Part shown: positions 18,361-29,233 of the stretch, piece by piece
Numbering within the stretch: the stretch's first letter is position 1
How the letters are laid out: the number at the start of each line of letters is the position of its first letter
Source of the DNA: Sphingopyxis sp. L1A2A
Lineage (GTDB): Bacteria; Pseudomonadota; Alphaproteobacteria; Sphingomonadales; Sphingomonadaceae
Assembly (NCBI RefSeq): GCF_005502465.1
Contig: NZ_SCOT01000005.1
Location: forward strand, 108,474 to 172,473
DNA: 64,000 nt
Direction: 5' to 3'
The notes under the pieces: generated by a model
What the model saw: only the letters and a program-made list of their open reading frames with translations
What the model was told of the DNA's origin: nothing
Databases searched by the model: none
Translations under genes and position numbers: made by a program

Positions 18361-19629
18361 ATGGCACCTGCCAACCCCTCTGCCGCGCCCGTTGCCCAGC
18401 CTTCCGGGGCCACCGGCGTCCTCGTCCTATCCGACGGAACCGTCCTGTGGGGCGTCGGATATGGCGCGTCGGGTGCGGGTGTGGGCGAGATTTGTTTCAA
18501 CACCGCGATGACCGGCTATCAGGAAATCCTGACCGACCCGTCTTACGCGGGCCAGATCATCACCTTCACCTTTCCGCACATCGGCAATGTCGGCGCCAAC
18601 CCCGAGGATATGGAGCGCGACAAGCGCGCCGCGATCGGGTGCGTCACCCGCGAACTGCCGACCGCGCCCAGCAATTTCCGCAGCGTCCAGACCTTGCCCG
18701 AATGGATGGCGGCGCAGGGGCTGATCGGCCTCGCCGGCATCGACACCCGCGCGCTGACCCGCCGCATTCGCGATGGCGGCGCGCCGACCGGCGTTGTGGC
18801 GCACAGCCCCGAGGGCAAATTCGACCTCGATAAGCTGTTGATGCTCGCGCAGGGCTGGCCGGGGCTGGAGGGCATGGACCTCGCCAAGACCGTCACCCGC
18901 GAACGCCAGGGTGCATGGGATGCGGGTGTTTGGCATCTGGGTTCGGGCTATGAGTCCCCCTCCCGCTTGCGGGAGGGGCTAGGGGAGGGCATGTCGCCAG
19001 CCTCGGACGGAACAAGCCCTCCCCCGACCCCTCCCGCAAGCGGGAGGGGAGAAGAAAAGCCCCACGTCGTCGCCATCGACTACGGCGCCAAGGACAATAT
19101 CTTCCGCAACCTGGTCAAGGCCGGCGCGCGCGTCACGGTGGTGCCCGCGAAAACCTCGCTCGAAGAGATCGTCGCGCTGCGCCCCGCGGGGGTGTTCCTG
19201 TCGAACGGCCCCGGCGATCCGGCGGCGACGGGCGATTATGCGGTGCCGGTGATCAAGGGGCTGCTCGAACGCAATGTCCCGATCTTCGGCATCTGCCTCG
19301 GCCACCAGCTGCTCGCGCTCGCCGCGGGGGCGAAGACGGTGAAGATGCATCAGGGTCACCGCGGCGCGAACCACCCGGTGCAGCGCGTCGGCGGCGATTT
19401 TGGGGATGGCGTGGTCGAGATCACCAGCATGAACCACGGCTTCGCAGTCGACGCCTCGACCTTGCCGGGCGGCGTGGTCGAGACGCACAAGAGCCTGTTC
19501 GACGGATCGAACTGCGGCATCGCGATCACGGGGAAGAATGCGTTCAGCGTGCAATATCACCCCGAGGCGAGTCCGGGGCCGCAGGACAGCTTCTATCTGT
19601 TCGAGAAGTTTGTGGGGGGGCTGGTATGA
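18361..19629 (+). CDS. carA: Carbamoyl-phosphate synthase small chain, with in-frame repeat insertion
   Basis: The glutaminase subunit that supplies ammonia to CarB for carbamoyl phosphate, feeding arginine and pyrimidine synthesis. The N-terminal domain starts at GVLVLSDGTVLWG; the GATase domain has the catalytic triad C312 (in FGICLGHQ), H400 and E402 (in YHPEAS). At 422 residues it is longer than usual: about 32 residues (199-230) between the two domains are translated from a double palindrome at 18956-19050. The insertion keeps the frame and lies in the interdomain linker, so the enzyme is probably active. Its stop overlaps the start of the next small gene (ATGA). Confidence 0.96.
   Translation: MAPANPSAAPVAQPSGATGVLVLSDGTVLWGVGYGASGAGVGEICFNTAMTGYQEILTDPSYAGQIITFTFPHIGNVGANPEDMERDKRAAIGCVTRELPTAPSNFRSVQTLPEWMAAQGLIGLAGIDTRALTRRIRDGGAPTGVVAHSPEGKFDLDKLLMLAQGWPGLEGMDLAKTVTRERQGAWDAGVWHLGSGYESPSRLREGLGEGMSPASDGTSPPPTPPASGRGEEKPHVVAIDYGAKDNIFRNLVKAGARVTVVPAKTSLEEIVALRPAGVFLSNGPGDPAATGDYAVPVIKGLLERNVPIFGICLGHQLLALAAGAKTVKMHQGHRGANHPVQRVGGDFGDGVVEITSMNHGFAVDASTLPGGVVETHKSLFDGSNCGIAITGKNAFSVQYHPEASPGPQDSFYLFEKFVGGLV
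18956..19050. repeat. Palindromic repeat inserted within carA
   Basis: Two hairpins, CCCCTCCCGC-TTGC-GGGAGGGG and its inverted counterpart ending GCAAGCGGGAGGGG, with GGGGAGGGC / GCCCTCCCC inside. It is in frame and encodes the linker SPSRLREGLGEG...PPASGRGE. Confidence 0.93.
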
Positions 19630-19991
19630 GCGATGAGCCAATAGCTGCTCAAGTTGATACCAATTCTAAGGTCAGCAGTGCGCTGACCCCAGCGTTGGTG
19701 CTCGCGGCCTCGTCGATCGCAGGCGGTGTGGCGGGGTTACGAATTGGCCCCGAAGATTATCAGCAATACTGCGTTTTTCTGATGTTGGCTGGACCCGCTC
19801 TAGCTGCGTTGCAGATCATATTCTTTACTTTTGCTGATCGTGACCGCCTTCATTCGGAGCGTCACATTGAAAAGAAAATGATAATTTCTCGCCTGAGGCC
19901 GCAAATCGGCGACGCTAGATCGGTAGTAGAAATAGATGGTGATTCTCAGCTTATAGAAAACCCGCGAGCGCGAGGCCAAGGTGATGTATAA
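19626..19991 (+). CDS. Hypothetical membrane protein between carA and carB
   Basis: A 121-residue protein I do not recognise. It has two hydrophobic segments (about 20-39 and 48-69) separated by a short loop, then a charged tail rich in Arg and Glu; this topology is seen in holin-like and many other small membrane proteins, so no function follows. The start overlaps the carA stop (ATGA), and its stop overlaps the start of the next gene. Base composition is visibly richer in A+T than that of carA and carB, suggesting later acquisition. Confidence 0.6.
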   Translation: MSDEPIAAQVDTNSKVSSALTPALVLAASSIAGGVAGLRIGPEDYQQYCVFLMLAGPALAALQIIFFTFADRDRLHSERHIEKKMIISRLRPQIGDARSVVEIDGDSQLIENPRARGQGDV

Positions 19992-20283
19992 TACTTTCAT
20001 CCTGAACTTTAGCCCGTTTCTCAGCGATCCAAGCCCTCAGAGGATATTGGAGTATGTGAGGGGTCATGCGTTTACCTATCAGTATCTTGTGCCTTTTTCG
20101 GGAACCATTATTGTCAAATCTACGGCTGGCCTTGAACTCATTGTGAAAAGCTACACGCCATTTTTTCAGCCTTCTGATTTCTTGCTCACGCAAGCAAATC
20201 CAAGTTTTATCAACGGATTACTGCAATCCGGATACTGGGATTGGATCAATTCCAATAGCCCGCCCGCGCTAACGAGTAGCTGA
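19984..20283 (+). CDS. Hypothetical protein between carA and carB
   Basis: A 99-residue protein of unknown family with aromatic-rich composition (FILNFSPFL, FTYQYLVPFSG, SYTPFFQPSDF, GYWDWINS). No signal peptide or known motif. ATG 19984 overlaps the end of the previous gene by eight bases; GTG 19981 is an alternative. The A+T content is well above that of the flanking car genes. The stop lies seven bases before carB, so it must be carried on the carAB transcript. The pairing with the previous gene suggests they act together. Confidence 0.55.
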   Translation: MYNTFILNFSPFLSDPSPQRILEYVRGHAFTYQYLVPFSGTIIVKSTAGLELIVKSYTPFFQPSDFLLTQANPSFINGLLQSGYWDWINSNSPPALTSS

Positions 20284-20289
20284 AGAACA

Positions 20290-23625
<3,336 letters not shown>

Positions 23626-23720
23626 AGGACCGCTCCACCCCCCGACATTGACGGAACAGCGGCGCAGCCGCCCGGCGAAGTTTCGCTGGCGGCGGATTAT
23701 TGACGAAGGACAACAGGATA

Positions 23721-24197
23721 ATGGCAAGCGTTGAAAAGGTACCGATGCTGGCAGAAGGCTATGAGAAGCTGAGCACGCAGCTCACCGCACTCAAAGCCGA
23801 GCGACCGCTGATCGTCGATGCGATCGAGGAAGCGCGCGCGCATGGCGACCTTTCGGAAAATGCCGAATATCACGCCGCGAAGGAACGCCAGGGCCAGGTC
23901 GAAGCGACGATCGGCGACCTGGAGGACAAATTGTCGCGCGCGCAGGTGATCGATCCGACGATGCTGTCGGGCGACCGCATCGTGTTTGGCGCCACCGTGA
24001 CCCTCGCCGACGAGGACGAAAAGCCGGTCAAATACCAGATTGTCGGCCAGGCCGAAGCCGATGCCAAGGATGGCAAGATCAGCTATAACTCGCCGCTCGG
24101 CCGCGCGCTGATCGGCCGCCGCGTCGACGACGAGATCGAAGTCACCGTGCCCGCGGGCGACAAATATTATCTGGTGAAGAAAATCGAATTCATCTGA
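23721..24197 (+). CDS. greA: Transcription elongation factor GreA
   Basis: 158 residues, the exact family length. GreA binds the secondary channel of RNA polymerase and stimulates cleavage of backtracked RNA. The N-terminal coiled coil (about 10-75) carries the tip [20 protein letters not shown] with the two acidic residues that act in cleavage; the C-terminal FKBP-like domain ends [21 protein letters not shown] 23721 is chosen by length and by the AGGA just upstream. It is downstream of carB, an arrangement typical of alphaproteobacteria. Confidence 0.97.
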   Translation: MASVEKVPMLAEGYEKLSTQLTALKAERPLIVDAIEEARAHGDLSENAEYHAAKERQGQVEATIGDLEDKLSRAQVIDPTMLSGDRIVFGATVTLADEDEKPVKYQIVGQAEADAKDGKISYNSPLGRALIGRRVDDEIEVTVPAGDKYYLVKKIEFI

Positions 24198-24223
24198 TGG
24201 GTCGCCATGGGACGGGATAGCCG

Positions 24224-24859
24224 ATGAAGCCGCAGGACGCGCCGCTGGTCACCGGCTATGCGCTGGCGTGCGTAGTCGTCTTTGTCCTGCTGTGGATCAC
24301 CGGGTTCCAGGTCGACGCGATCATCCGCGCTGGGTTCATTCCGGCGCGCTTCGGGACTGAACTGATCGTTCCGCCGGGGACGATGGTGCCGTTCTTCCTC
24401 ACCCCGCTCACCTCGGCCTTCCTGCACGGCGGCGTGCTGCACATCGTCTTCAACATCGTCGTGCTGCTGTTTATCGGACGCCAGCTGGAGGCGCCATTGG
24501 GCGCCAAGGCGATGGCGGTGCTGCTCCTCGCCGGCGCCTATGCCGGCGCCTTCGCGCAGTTTCTGGCCGATCCGGCGTCGGCGGTGCCGATGATCGGCGC
24601 CAGCGGAGCGATCTCGGCGGTGATCGCCGTGTTCGCGCTGATCTTCAGCCGCTCGCAGGCACCCGCGATCGGCCCGATCCCAGCGCATTGGGTGCGCGCG
24701 CTCTGGCTCGCGGCGGCGTGGATTGCCGTGCAGTTGCTGATCGGCTTCGCGGGAGGCGGCGGCTTCGGCGCGATCGCGATCTGGGCGCATGTCGGCGGGT
24801 TTCTGGCGGGACTGCTGCTGGCGCGGCCATTGCTGCGGTGGCGGTTCGGGGCGCGGTAA
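24224..24859 (+). CDS. Rhomboid family intramembrane serine protease
   Basis: A 211-residue membrane protein with six predicted spans. The catalytic dyad can be placed: serine in G-A-S-G-A-I-S (about 126-132) and histidine in AHVGGFLAGLLLARP near the C-terminus; the supporting motif FLHGGVLHIVFN with H and N is near 66-77. Rhomboid proteases cut substrate helices within the inner membrane. It starts 26 bases after greA and is probably on the same transcript. The substrate is unknown. Family membership is secure because all three signature motifs are present in order. Confidence 0.93.
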   Translation: MKPQDAPLVTGYALACVVVFVLLWITGFQVDAIIRAGFIPARFGTELIVPPGTMVPFFLTPLTSAFLHGGVLHIVFNIVVLLFIGRQLEAPLGAKAMAVLLLAGAYAGAFAQFLADPASAVPMIGASGAISAVIAVFALIFSRSQAPAIGPIPAHWVRALWLAAAWIAVQLLIGFAGGGGFGAIAIWAHVGGFLAGLLLARPLLRWRFGAR

Positions 24860-24871
24860 TCCTCCCCTAAG

Positions 24872-25420
24872 TCAGAGGTTGGCCAGCAACCCACCCGTCA
24901 GCAGCATCGCCACCCGCACATCGATCCCGCACCCTTCGGCGCGTTTCGCCGCAACGAAATCGGCAATCCCGTCCAGCGGCACCCGGTGGACGATGATGTC
25001 CTCGCTATCGACCCCGCCGCCATCGCCGACCCTGGTCAGCCCGGTCGCGACCAGCAGGGTGAAGCTTTCGCTGACCATCCCCGGCGAGCTGAAAAATTCG
25101 CCGACCGTGCGCCAATGCGCGGCGCGATAGCCGGTTTCTTCCTCCAGCTCGCGCGTCGCCGCCACGTCCGCCGCCTCACCCGCGCTGTCGTCGCCGACCA
25201 GTCCTGCAGGCAGTTCGAGGCAATTCACCTTGAGCGGCACGCGATATTGTTCGACCAGAATGACGTGGCGTCCGTCGGCTGCATCGTCGATCGCCAGGAT
25301 CACCGCGGCATGGATGCCGCGCGAGCGCGACACATATTCCCACGTCCCCTGCTGCTTGACCGTGATGAAGCGGCCCTCCCAGCGGGTTTCGATGGGGGTG
25401 TCGGGGGCAGGGCGGGACAT
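24872..25420 (-). CDS. Nudix hydrolase (ADP-ribose pyrophosphatase-like)
   Basis: 182 residues with a complete Nudix box, G-DDSAG-E-AADVAAT-RELEEETGY, that binds the catalytic magnesium. Together with the upstream block ILVEQYRVPLKVNCLELPAGLV, it fits the ADP-ribose pyrophosphatase subfamily that clears ADP-ribose to AMP and ribose 5-phosphate. ATG 25420 (MSRPAPDTPIE) is chosen; the frame is open much further upstream but there overlaps the TPM gene. It is last in the lemA-TPM-TPM-nudix run and converges on the rhomboid gene. Confidence 0.93.
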   Translation of the reverse strand: MSRPAPDTPIETRWEGRFITVKQQGTWEYVSRSRGIHAAVILAIDDAADGRHVILVEQYRVPLKVNCLELPAGLVGDDSAGEAADVAATRELEEETGYRAAHWRTVGEFFSSPGMVSESFTLLVATGLTRVGDGGGVDSEDIIVHRVPLDGIADFVAAKRAEGCGIDVRVAMLLTGGLLANL

Positions 25421-25431
25421 GAAATGCGCTC

Positions 25432-26118
25432 CTAAATCTCGATCAACCGATCGGGCAGTTCGTTCGGATTCTCGCTGCCGCGCGGAAAATGTTCGGCCAG
25501 GACGACGCCCATCTGCGTGACCGCCGCTGCCATGCCTGCACCCGGCTCGCCCGCGCGCACCCGTTCGATCAGCGCCGCCATCGCATCGCCCCACACGTCG
25601 GGCGACACTTTCGCCGCAATTGCCTCGTCGGCGACGATGTCGGCGCGATGTTCTTTCAGGCTGAGGTACAGCAGCACCCCGGTGCGCCCCAAGGTTTTCG
25701 CCTCGGTACCGACCTTGAACAGGTCGACGGCGCGCGCGCGCACCCGCTGCGCCTTGATCGCGCGCGGGGTTAGCGCCAGCCGCAGCGGCCGCCACAGCAG
25801 GATCAACCACATGGCGATCCATTTGACGACGCCGATGGCAATCACCGTCCCCAGCCATTGATTGGCGGTCAGCTCATAGCCCCAGCCGCCGGTCAGCCGG
25901 TCGTAAAGCCCGCGATAAAATTCGGGAAACAGCGCGACCACCGACATCGCGATAAAGGCGACGACGCTGGCCCACACGAGCGCGACATCGTCATAATCAT
26001 TCGATTGCGTCGCAACGACGGTAACGATCTCGCCGCTCGTATGCGCCTCCGCCGCGGCGACCGCGACGGTGACGACATCATGGTCGGCGGCGCTGACATG
26101 GCTGATTTTCTTTGGCAC
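25432..26118 (-). CDS. TPM domain membrane protein
   Basis: A 228-residue protein with an N-terminal segment resembling a TPM domain (AAEAHTSGEIVTVVATQSNDY), two membrane spans (about 48-66 and 88-110), then the rest of the TPM domain, KTLGRTGVLLYLSLKEHRADIVADEAIAAKV. TPM proteins are membrane-linked and often occur beside LemA, as here; some act as phosphatases in photosystem repair in plants, but bacterial roles are undefined. It lies 12 bases after the other TPM gene and 11 bases before the nudix gene, so cotranscription is likely. Confidence 0.88.
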   Translation of the reverse strand: MPKKISHVSAADHDVVTVAVAAAEAHTSGEIVTVVATQSNDYDDVALVWASVVAFIAMSVVALFPEFYRGLYDRLTGGWGYELTANQWLGTVIAIGVVKWIAMWLILLWRPLRLALTPRAIKAQRVRARAVDLFKVGTEAKTLGRTGVLLYLSLKEHRADIVADEAIAAKVSPDVWGDAMAALIERVRAGEPGAGMAAAVTQMGVVLAEHFPRGSENPNELPDRLIEI

Positions 26119-26130
26119 GATCTGTGTCCC

Positions 26131-26976
26131 CTACCAGCCGCCGGAGGCGCCGCCGCCCCCGAACGAGCCGCCACCGCCCGAAAAGCCACCAAAGCCGCCG
26201 CCACCGCCGCCGCCGCCCCAGCTACCGCCGCCCCAGGATGAACCGCCGCCGCTGCCGCCGCCCCAATCGTCGCCGCCCCAGATGATGATCGGCGCATCCC
26301 ACGGACGCCCCTTGCGCCGCTTTTTGCCGCGCCGCCCGATCCGCGCCAGCATCGGCAGGACGAAGAAAATGAAGATGATGAAGCCGACAAAGAACAGACC
26401 GCCAAAATTGCCGTCATCGGCGCGGTCGCGTTCCTGCGCCGCCGCCGCCTGCGCGCGCGCCGCGGCTTCTTCGGGCGACAGCTGGATCTGTTCGGCGATC
26501 GCATTGACCCCGGCCCGGATGCCGCCCGGATAATCATTCGCCTTGAATCGCGGCGTGATGGTATCGCGGATGATCCGTCCCGACATCGCGTCGGTCAGCA
26601 CCGGTTCCAGCCCCAGCCCGACCGCGATGTGCATCCGCCGCTCGTTCGGCGCGATCAGAAAGACGACGCCGTCGTCCTTCTCGGCATCGCCGATCTGCCA
26701 CTCGCGGCCCAGCCGATAGCCATAATCGGCAACATCGCGGCCTTCCAGATCGCTGACCGTTGCGACCACCAGCTGGTGCCCGGTCTTTTTCTCCAGTTCG
26801 AGCAGCTGCGTATTGAGCGCCGCTTCCTCGCCCGCCGGAATGACGCCGGCCTGATCAACGACCGGATTGCCCGCCAGCCTGGGAAAAGTCTGCGCGGCGG
26901 CGGGGGCAGCGGTCAGCAACAGTAGCCCGGTCAGGGCTGCCGTTGCGAACGGACGAAGCAGGGCGGTCAGGCCCAT
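26131..26976 (-). CDS. TPM domain protein with glycine-rich tail (YgcG-like)
   Basis: 281 residues: signal peptide (about 1-28, ending APAAAQTFP), a periplasmic TPM domain (about 30-160, with NPVVDQAGVIPAGEEAAL and GLGLEPVLTDAMSGRIIRD), one membrane span (about 192-212, FFVGFIIFIFFVLPML), a basic stretch RRGKKRRKGR, and a tail of about 55 residues dominated by Gly, Ser and Trp. This is the standard YgcG layout. It lies between lemA (one-base gap) and the second TPM gene. LemA-YgcG pairs are widespread and linked to envelope functions that are not resolved. Confidence 0.92.
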   Translation of the reverse strand: MGLTALLRPFATAALTGLLLLTAAPAAAQTFPRLAGNPVVDQAGVIPAGEEAALNTQLLELEKKTGHQLVVATVSDLEGRDVADYGYRLGREWQIGDAEKDDGVVFLIAPNERRMHIAVGLGLEPVLTDAMSGRIIRDTITPRFKANDYPGGIRAGVNAIAEQIQLSPEEAAARAQAAAAQERDRADDGNFGGLFFVGFIIFIFFVLPMLARIGRRGKKRRKGRPWDAPIIIWGGDDWGGGSGGGSSWGGGSWGGGGGGGGFGGFSGGGGSFGGGGASGGW

Positions 26977-26977
26977 T

Positions 26978-27574
26978 TTACTGCCCGAAATCGACCTTCG
27001 GCGCCTGATTGGCGTTCGGCGTCACCGCGCGATACGGGGTCATCGGCTTGGCGCCATGGACAATCTTGGCGCCGATGATGTCGGGGAAGGTGCGGATCGT
27101 CGTGTTATAATCCTGCACCGCGCCATTATAGTCCTGCACCGACACGTTGATGCGGTTTTCGGTGCCCTCCAGCTGGGTCATCAGGTCGGCGAAGCGCGCC
27201 TGGCTTTTCAGGTCGGGATAGGCTTCAACGGTCACGAGCAGGCGGCCGAGTGCGCTCGACACATTGCCCTGCGCCTGCTGGAACGCCTGCACCTTGGCGG
27301 GATCTTCCAGATCGTCGGTGCTGAGTTTCACCTGCGTCGCCGACGCGCGCGCCTGGATCACGCCTTGCAGCGTCGATTGCTCGATCTGCGAGGCGCCCTT
27401 GGCGGTTTCGACGAGGTTGGGGATCAGGTCGGCGCGGCGCTGATATGCGGCCTCGACATTCGCCCATTTCGCCTTGGCGGCTTCTTCCTTGGTGGGAACG
27501 CTGTTGATGCCGCACGCGGACAGCGACACGGCCGCGACGGGGATAATCAGCCAACGGGCAGAACGCAAAGTCAT
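26978..27574 (-). CDS. LemA family lipoprotein
   Basis: 198 residues. The N-terminus ends in a lipobox L18-S-A-C21, so the mature protein is probably a lipoprotein, whereas many LemA proteins have an uncleaved anchor instead. The LemA core is clear: NVEAAYQRRADLIPNLVETAKG near 40, QARASATQ near 73, and LEGTENRINVSVQDYNGAVQDYNTTIRTFP near 135-165. It is a long helical bundle of unknown biochemical role. It is the first gene of the lemA-TPM-TPM-nudix run and diverges from mscL. Confidence 0.92.
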   Translation of the reverse strand: MTLRSARWLIIPVAAVSLSACGINSVPTKEEAAKAKWANVEAAYQRRADLIPNLVETAKGASQIEQSTLQGVIQARASATQVKLSTDDLEDPAKVQAFQQAQGNVSSALGRLLVTVEAYPDLKSQARFADLMTQLEGTENRINVSVQDYNGAVQDYNTTIRTFPDIIGAKIVHGAKPMTPYRAVTPNANQAPKVDFGQ

Positions 27575-27718
27575 GGGTCAGGCACTCCCTTCGCGCGGCA
27601 CGGCGCCGCGCCAACTGCCTTAATATAGTAAGACGCCCGCCCACCCGCAATCATTGACGCCGATAATCGTGTCATGCAGTCTGAAACCCGCAATCGAAGC
27701 GACCAAAGGGGTGAGAAC

Positions 27719-28135
27719 ATGATCAAGGATTTCAAGGCGTTTTTGAACCAGGGCAATGTCATGGGACTGGCGGTCGGCGTCATCATCGGCGCGGCATTCG
27801 GGACGATCGTCAAATCGCTGACCGACGATGTCTTGATGCCCTTTATCGGCCTGATCACCGGCGGCGGGGTCGATTTCACCAACAAATATCTGATCCTGTC
27901 GGGCGGGGAGAAGGTCACCGCCGGGATGACGCTGGCTGCCGCCAAGGCGAGCGGCGCCAATGTGATGGCGCTCGGCAGCTTCGTCACCGCGATCATCAAT
28001 TTCGTCCTGCTGGCGTTTGTCGTCTTCCTGCTGGTCCGCCAGGCGAGCAAGTTCATCAAACCGGCCGAGGCGCCGGCCGGTCCGACCGAGGTCGATCTCC
28101 TCACCGAAATCCGCGACGAGCTGCGGAAGAAATAG
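27719..28135 (+). CDS. mscL: Large-conductance mechanosensitive channel MscL
   Basis: 138 residues, normal length. It forms a homopentameric inner-membrane pore that opens under membrane tension to release solutes in hypo-osmotic shock. The first transmembrane helix reads GNVMGLAVGVIIGAAFGTIV (about 12-31), the periplasmic loop contains ITGGGVDFTNKYL, and the second helix is about 88-107, followed by the cytoplasmic bundle LLTEIRDELRKK. ATG 27719 is preceded by AGGGGTGAG, a good ribosome site, which decides against starts further upstream. Divergent from lemA. Confidence 0.96.
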   Translation: MIKDFKAFLNQGNVMGLAVGVIIGAAFGTIVKSLTDDVLMPFIGLITGGGVDFTNKYLILSGGEKVTAGMTLAAAKASGANVMALGSFVTAIINFVLLAFVVFLLVRQASKFIKPAEAPAGPTEVDLLTEIRDELRKK

Positions 28136-28142
28136 CCCACAC

Positions 28143-28222
28143 CCGTTCGTGTCGAGCGAAGTCGAGACACCCATGCTGGGTGCTCGGCCTCACGGCATCT
28201 CGACTTCGCTCGATGCGAACGG
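28143..28222. repeat. Palindromic repeat family A, copy 5
   Basis: CCGTTCGTGTCGAGCGAAGT to CTCGATGCGAACGG, just after the mscL stop; it could act as its terminator. Confidence 0.9.
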
Positions 28223-28281
28223 AAAGAGAGGAACGGTTGCGCCCTTTCATTCGGCGCGCAGGCACCCTATATAGGCCCTGT

Positions 28282-28640
28282 CGGTTTCGGCCGACTATGG
28301 TGATAAATGGTGTCGTGGAATAGACACAGCGGACCCGGGGGCAGTACCCGGCGGCTCCACCACAAACCCGCCGATCCGACAGGAAAAGCGGGCTTCTGAC
28401 GGGGCCGAACCAGGATCGACGTGTGTTCAAAGACGATATTTTTGCCCGGGCTGAGTAACCCGTTCAAGGCTCAAAACCAATAGGTGCTAACGATAACGAA
28501 GCACTCGCTCTGGCTGCCTAACCGATAAGCCTCACGGCCTAAGGTTAGACAAATAGAACGCGGTTCGGACCGAACCGGGCAACAGAATCGGATACCAGCG
28601 GCTGGGGACGAGCCGGGCAACAGAATCGTCCCACCTTTTC
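28282..28640 (+). ncRNA. ssrA: Transfer-messenger RNA, two-piece circularly permuted
   Basis: The acceptor piece comes first: its T-arm-like CCGGG-GGCAGTA-CCCGG leads to CGGCTCCACCA ending at 28362. After a 38-base intervening stem the coding piece begins at 28401 with GGGGCCG, which pairs with CGGCTCC to rebuild the acceptor stem. The tag frame is 28486-28518 followed by TAA and encodes ANDNEALALAA. tmRNA rescues stalled ribosomes and marks their products for proteolysis with SmpB. The permuted two-piece form is typical of alphaproteobacteria. The outer ends are approximate. A 16-base sequence, CCGGGCAACAGAATCG, occurs twice in the 3' part (28575 and 28613). Confidence 0.93.
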
Positions 28641-28660
28641 CCATAAACCATCCACCCACC

Positions 28661-28742
28661 TCGTCATTCCCGCGAAAGCGGGAACCCAGGGCGTGGTCAG
28701 CCGACGTCCGCCCTGGGTCACCGCTTTCGCGGGAATGACGAA
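28661..28742. repeat. Palindromic repeat family D
   Basis: Arms TCGTCATTCCCGCGAAAGCG and its complement with an inner CCCAGGGCG / CGCCCTGGG pair, between ssrA and the merR gene. Confidence 0.93.
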
Positions 28743-28754
28743 TGGAAAGGGGCG

Positions 28755-29165
28755 TCAGTGCGCCCCCGCACAACCGCCATGATCACCCAGCGCCTCGATC
28801 ACCCGGCAATCGGCGGCGACCCCGCCGCGGCAGCGCCCGACGATGCGCGCCAGTTCGTCGCGGAGCAGGGTCAGCTGCGCGATCTTGTCCTCGACCTGCG
28901 CCAGATGGCGGCTCGCGATGCGGTCGGCCTCGCTGCAATCGCGTCCCGGATCGTCCGACAGGTCGAGCAGCGAGCGGATTTCCTCGATCGTGAAGCCCAG
29001 GTCGCGCGAATGGCGCACGAACGCCAGCCGCGACCGGTGCGCGTCGCCATAGCTGCGGTAGTTCGCCGCGGTCCGATCCGGCTCGGGCAACAGCCCGATG
29101 CGCTCATAATAGCGGATGGTTTCGATATTGGTCCCGGTTGCCCGCGACAATTCACCGATTTTCAT
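28755..29165 (-). CDS. MerR family heavy-metal-responsive regulator
   Basis: 136 residues. The N-terminal winged helix-turn-helix MKIGELSRATGTNIETIRYYE is typical of MerR proteins, followed by a dimerisation helix (about 80-110). Metal-binding candidates are C77, C112, C120 and C132, a spacing that fits the ZntR/CadR/PbrR branch (zinc, cadmium, lead) better than CueR. It probably untwists the divergent promoter with a 19-base spacer at 29169-29199, which lies immediately upstream of its own start, to switch on the neighbouring cation transporter. The exact metal cannot be told from sequence. Confidence 0.92.
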   Translation of the reverse strand: MKIGELSRATGTNIETIRYYERIGLLPEPDRTAANYRSYGDAHRSRLAFVRHSRDLGFTIEEIRSLLDLSDDPGRDCSEADRIASRHLAQVEDKIAQLTLLRDELARIVGRCRGGVAADCRVIEALGDHGGCAGAH

Positions 29166-29168
29166 GGC

Positions 29169-29199
29169 TTGACCCTGTAGTTGCTACAGGGTGCATAGA
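29169..29199 (+). promoter_or_regulatory. MerR-type operator/promoter
   Basis: -35 TTGACC (29169-29174) and -10 candidate CATAGA (29194-29199) are 19 bases apart, the overlong spacing required by MerR activators. Within it ACCCTGTAG-TTG-CTACAGGGT is a perfect dyad. It directs transcription to the cation transporter gene. Confidence 0.9.
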
Positions 29200-29233
29200 G
29201 GGTATCGACTCGAATATCAAAGGAGCCTCGACC

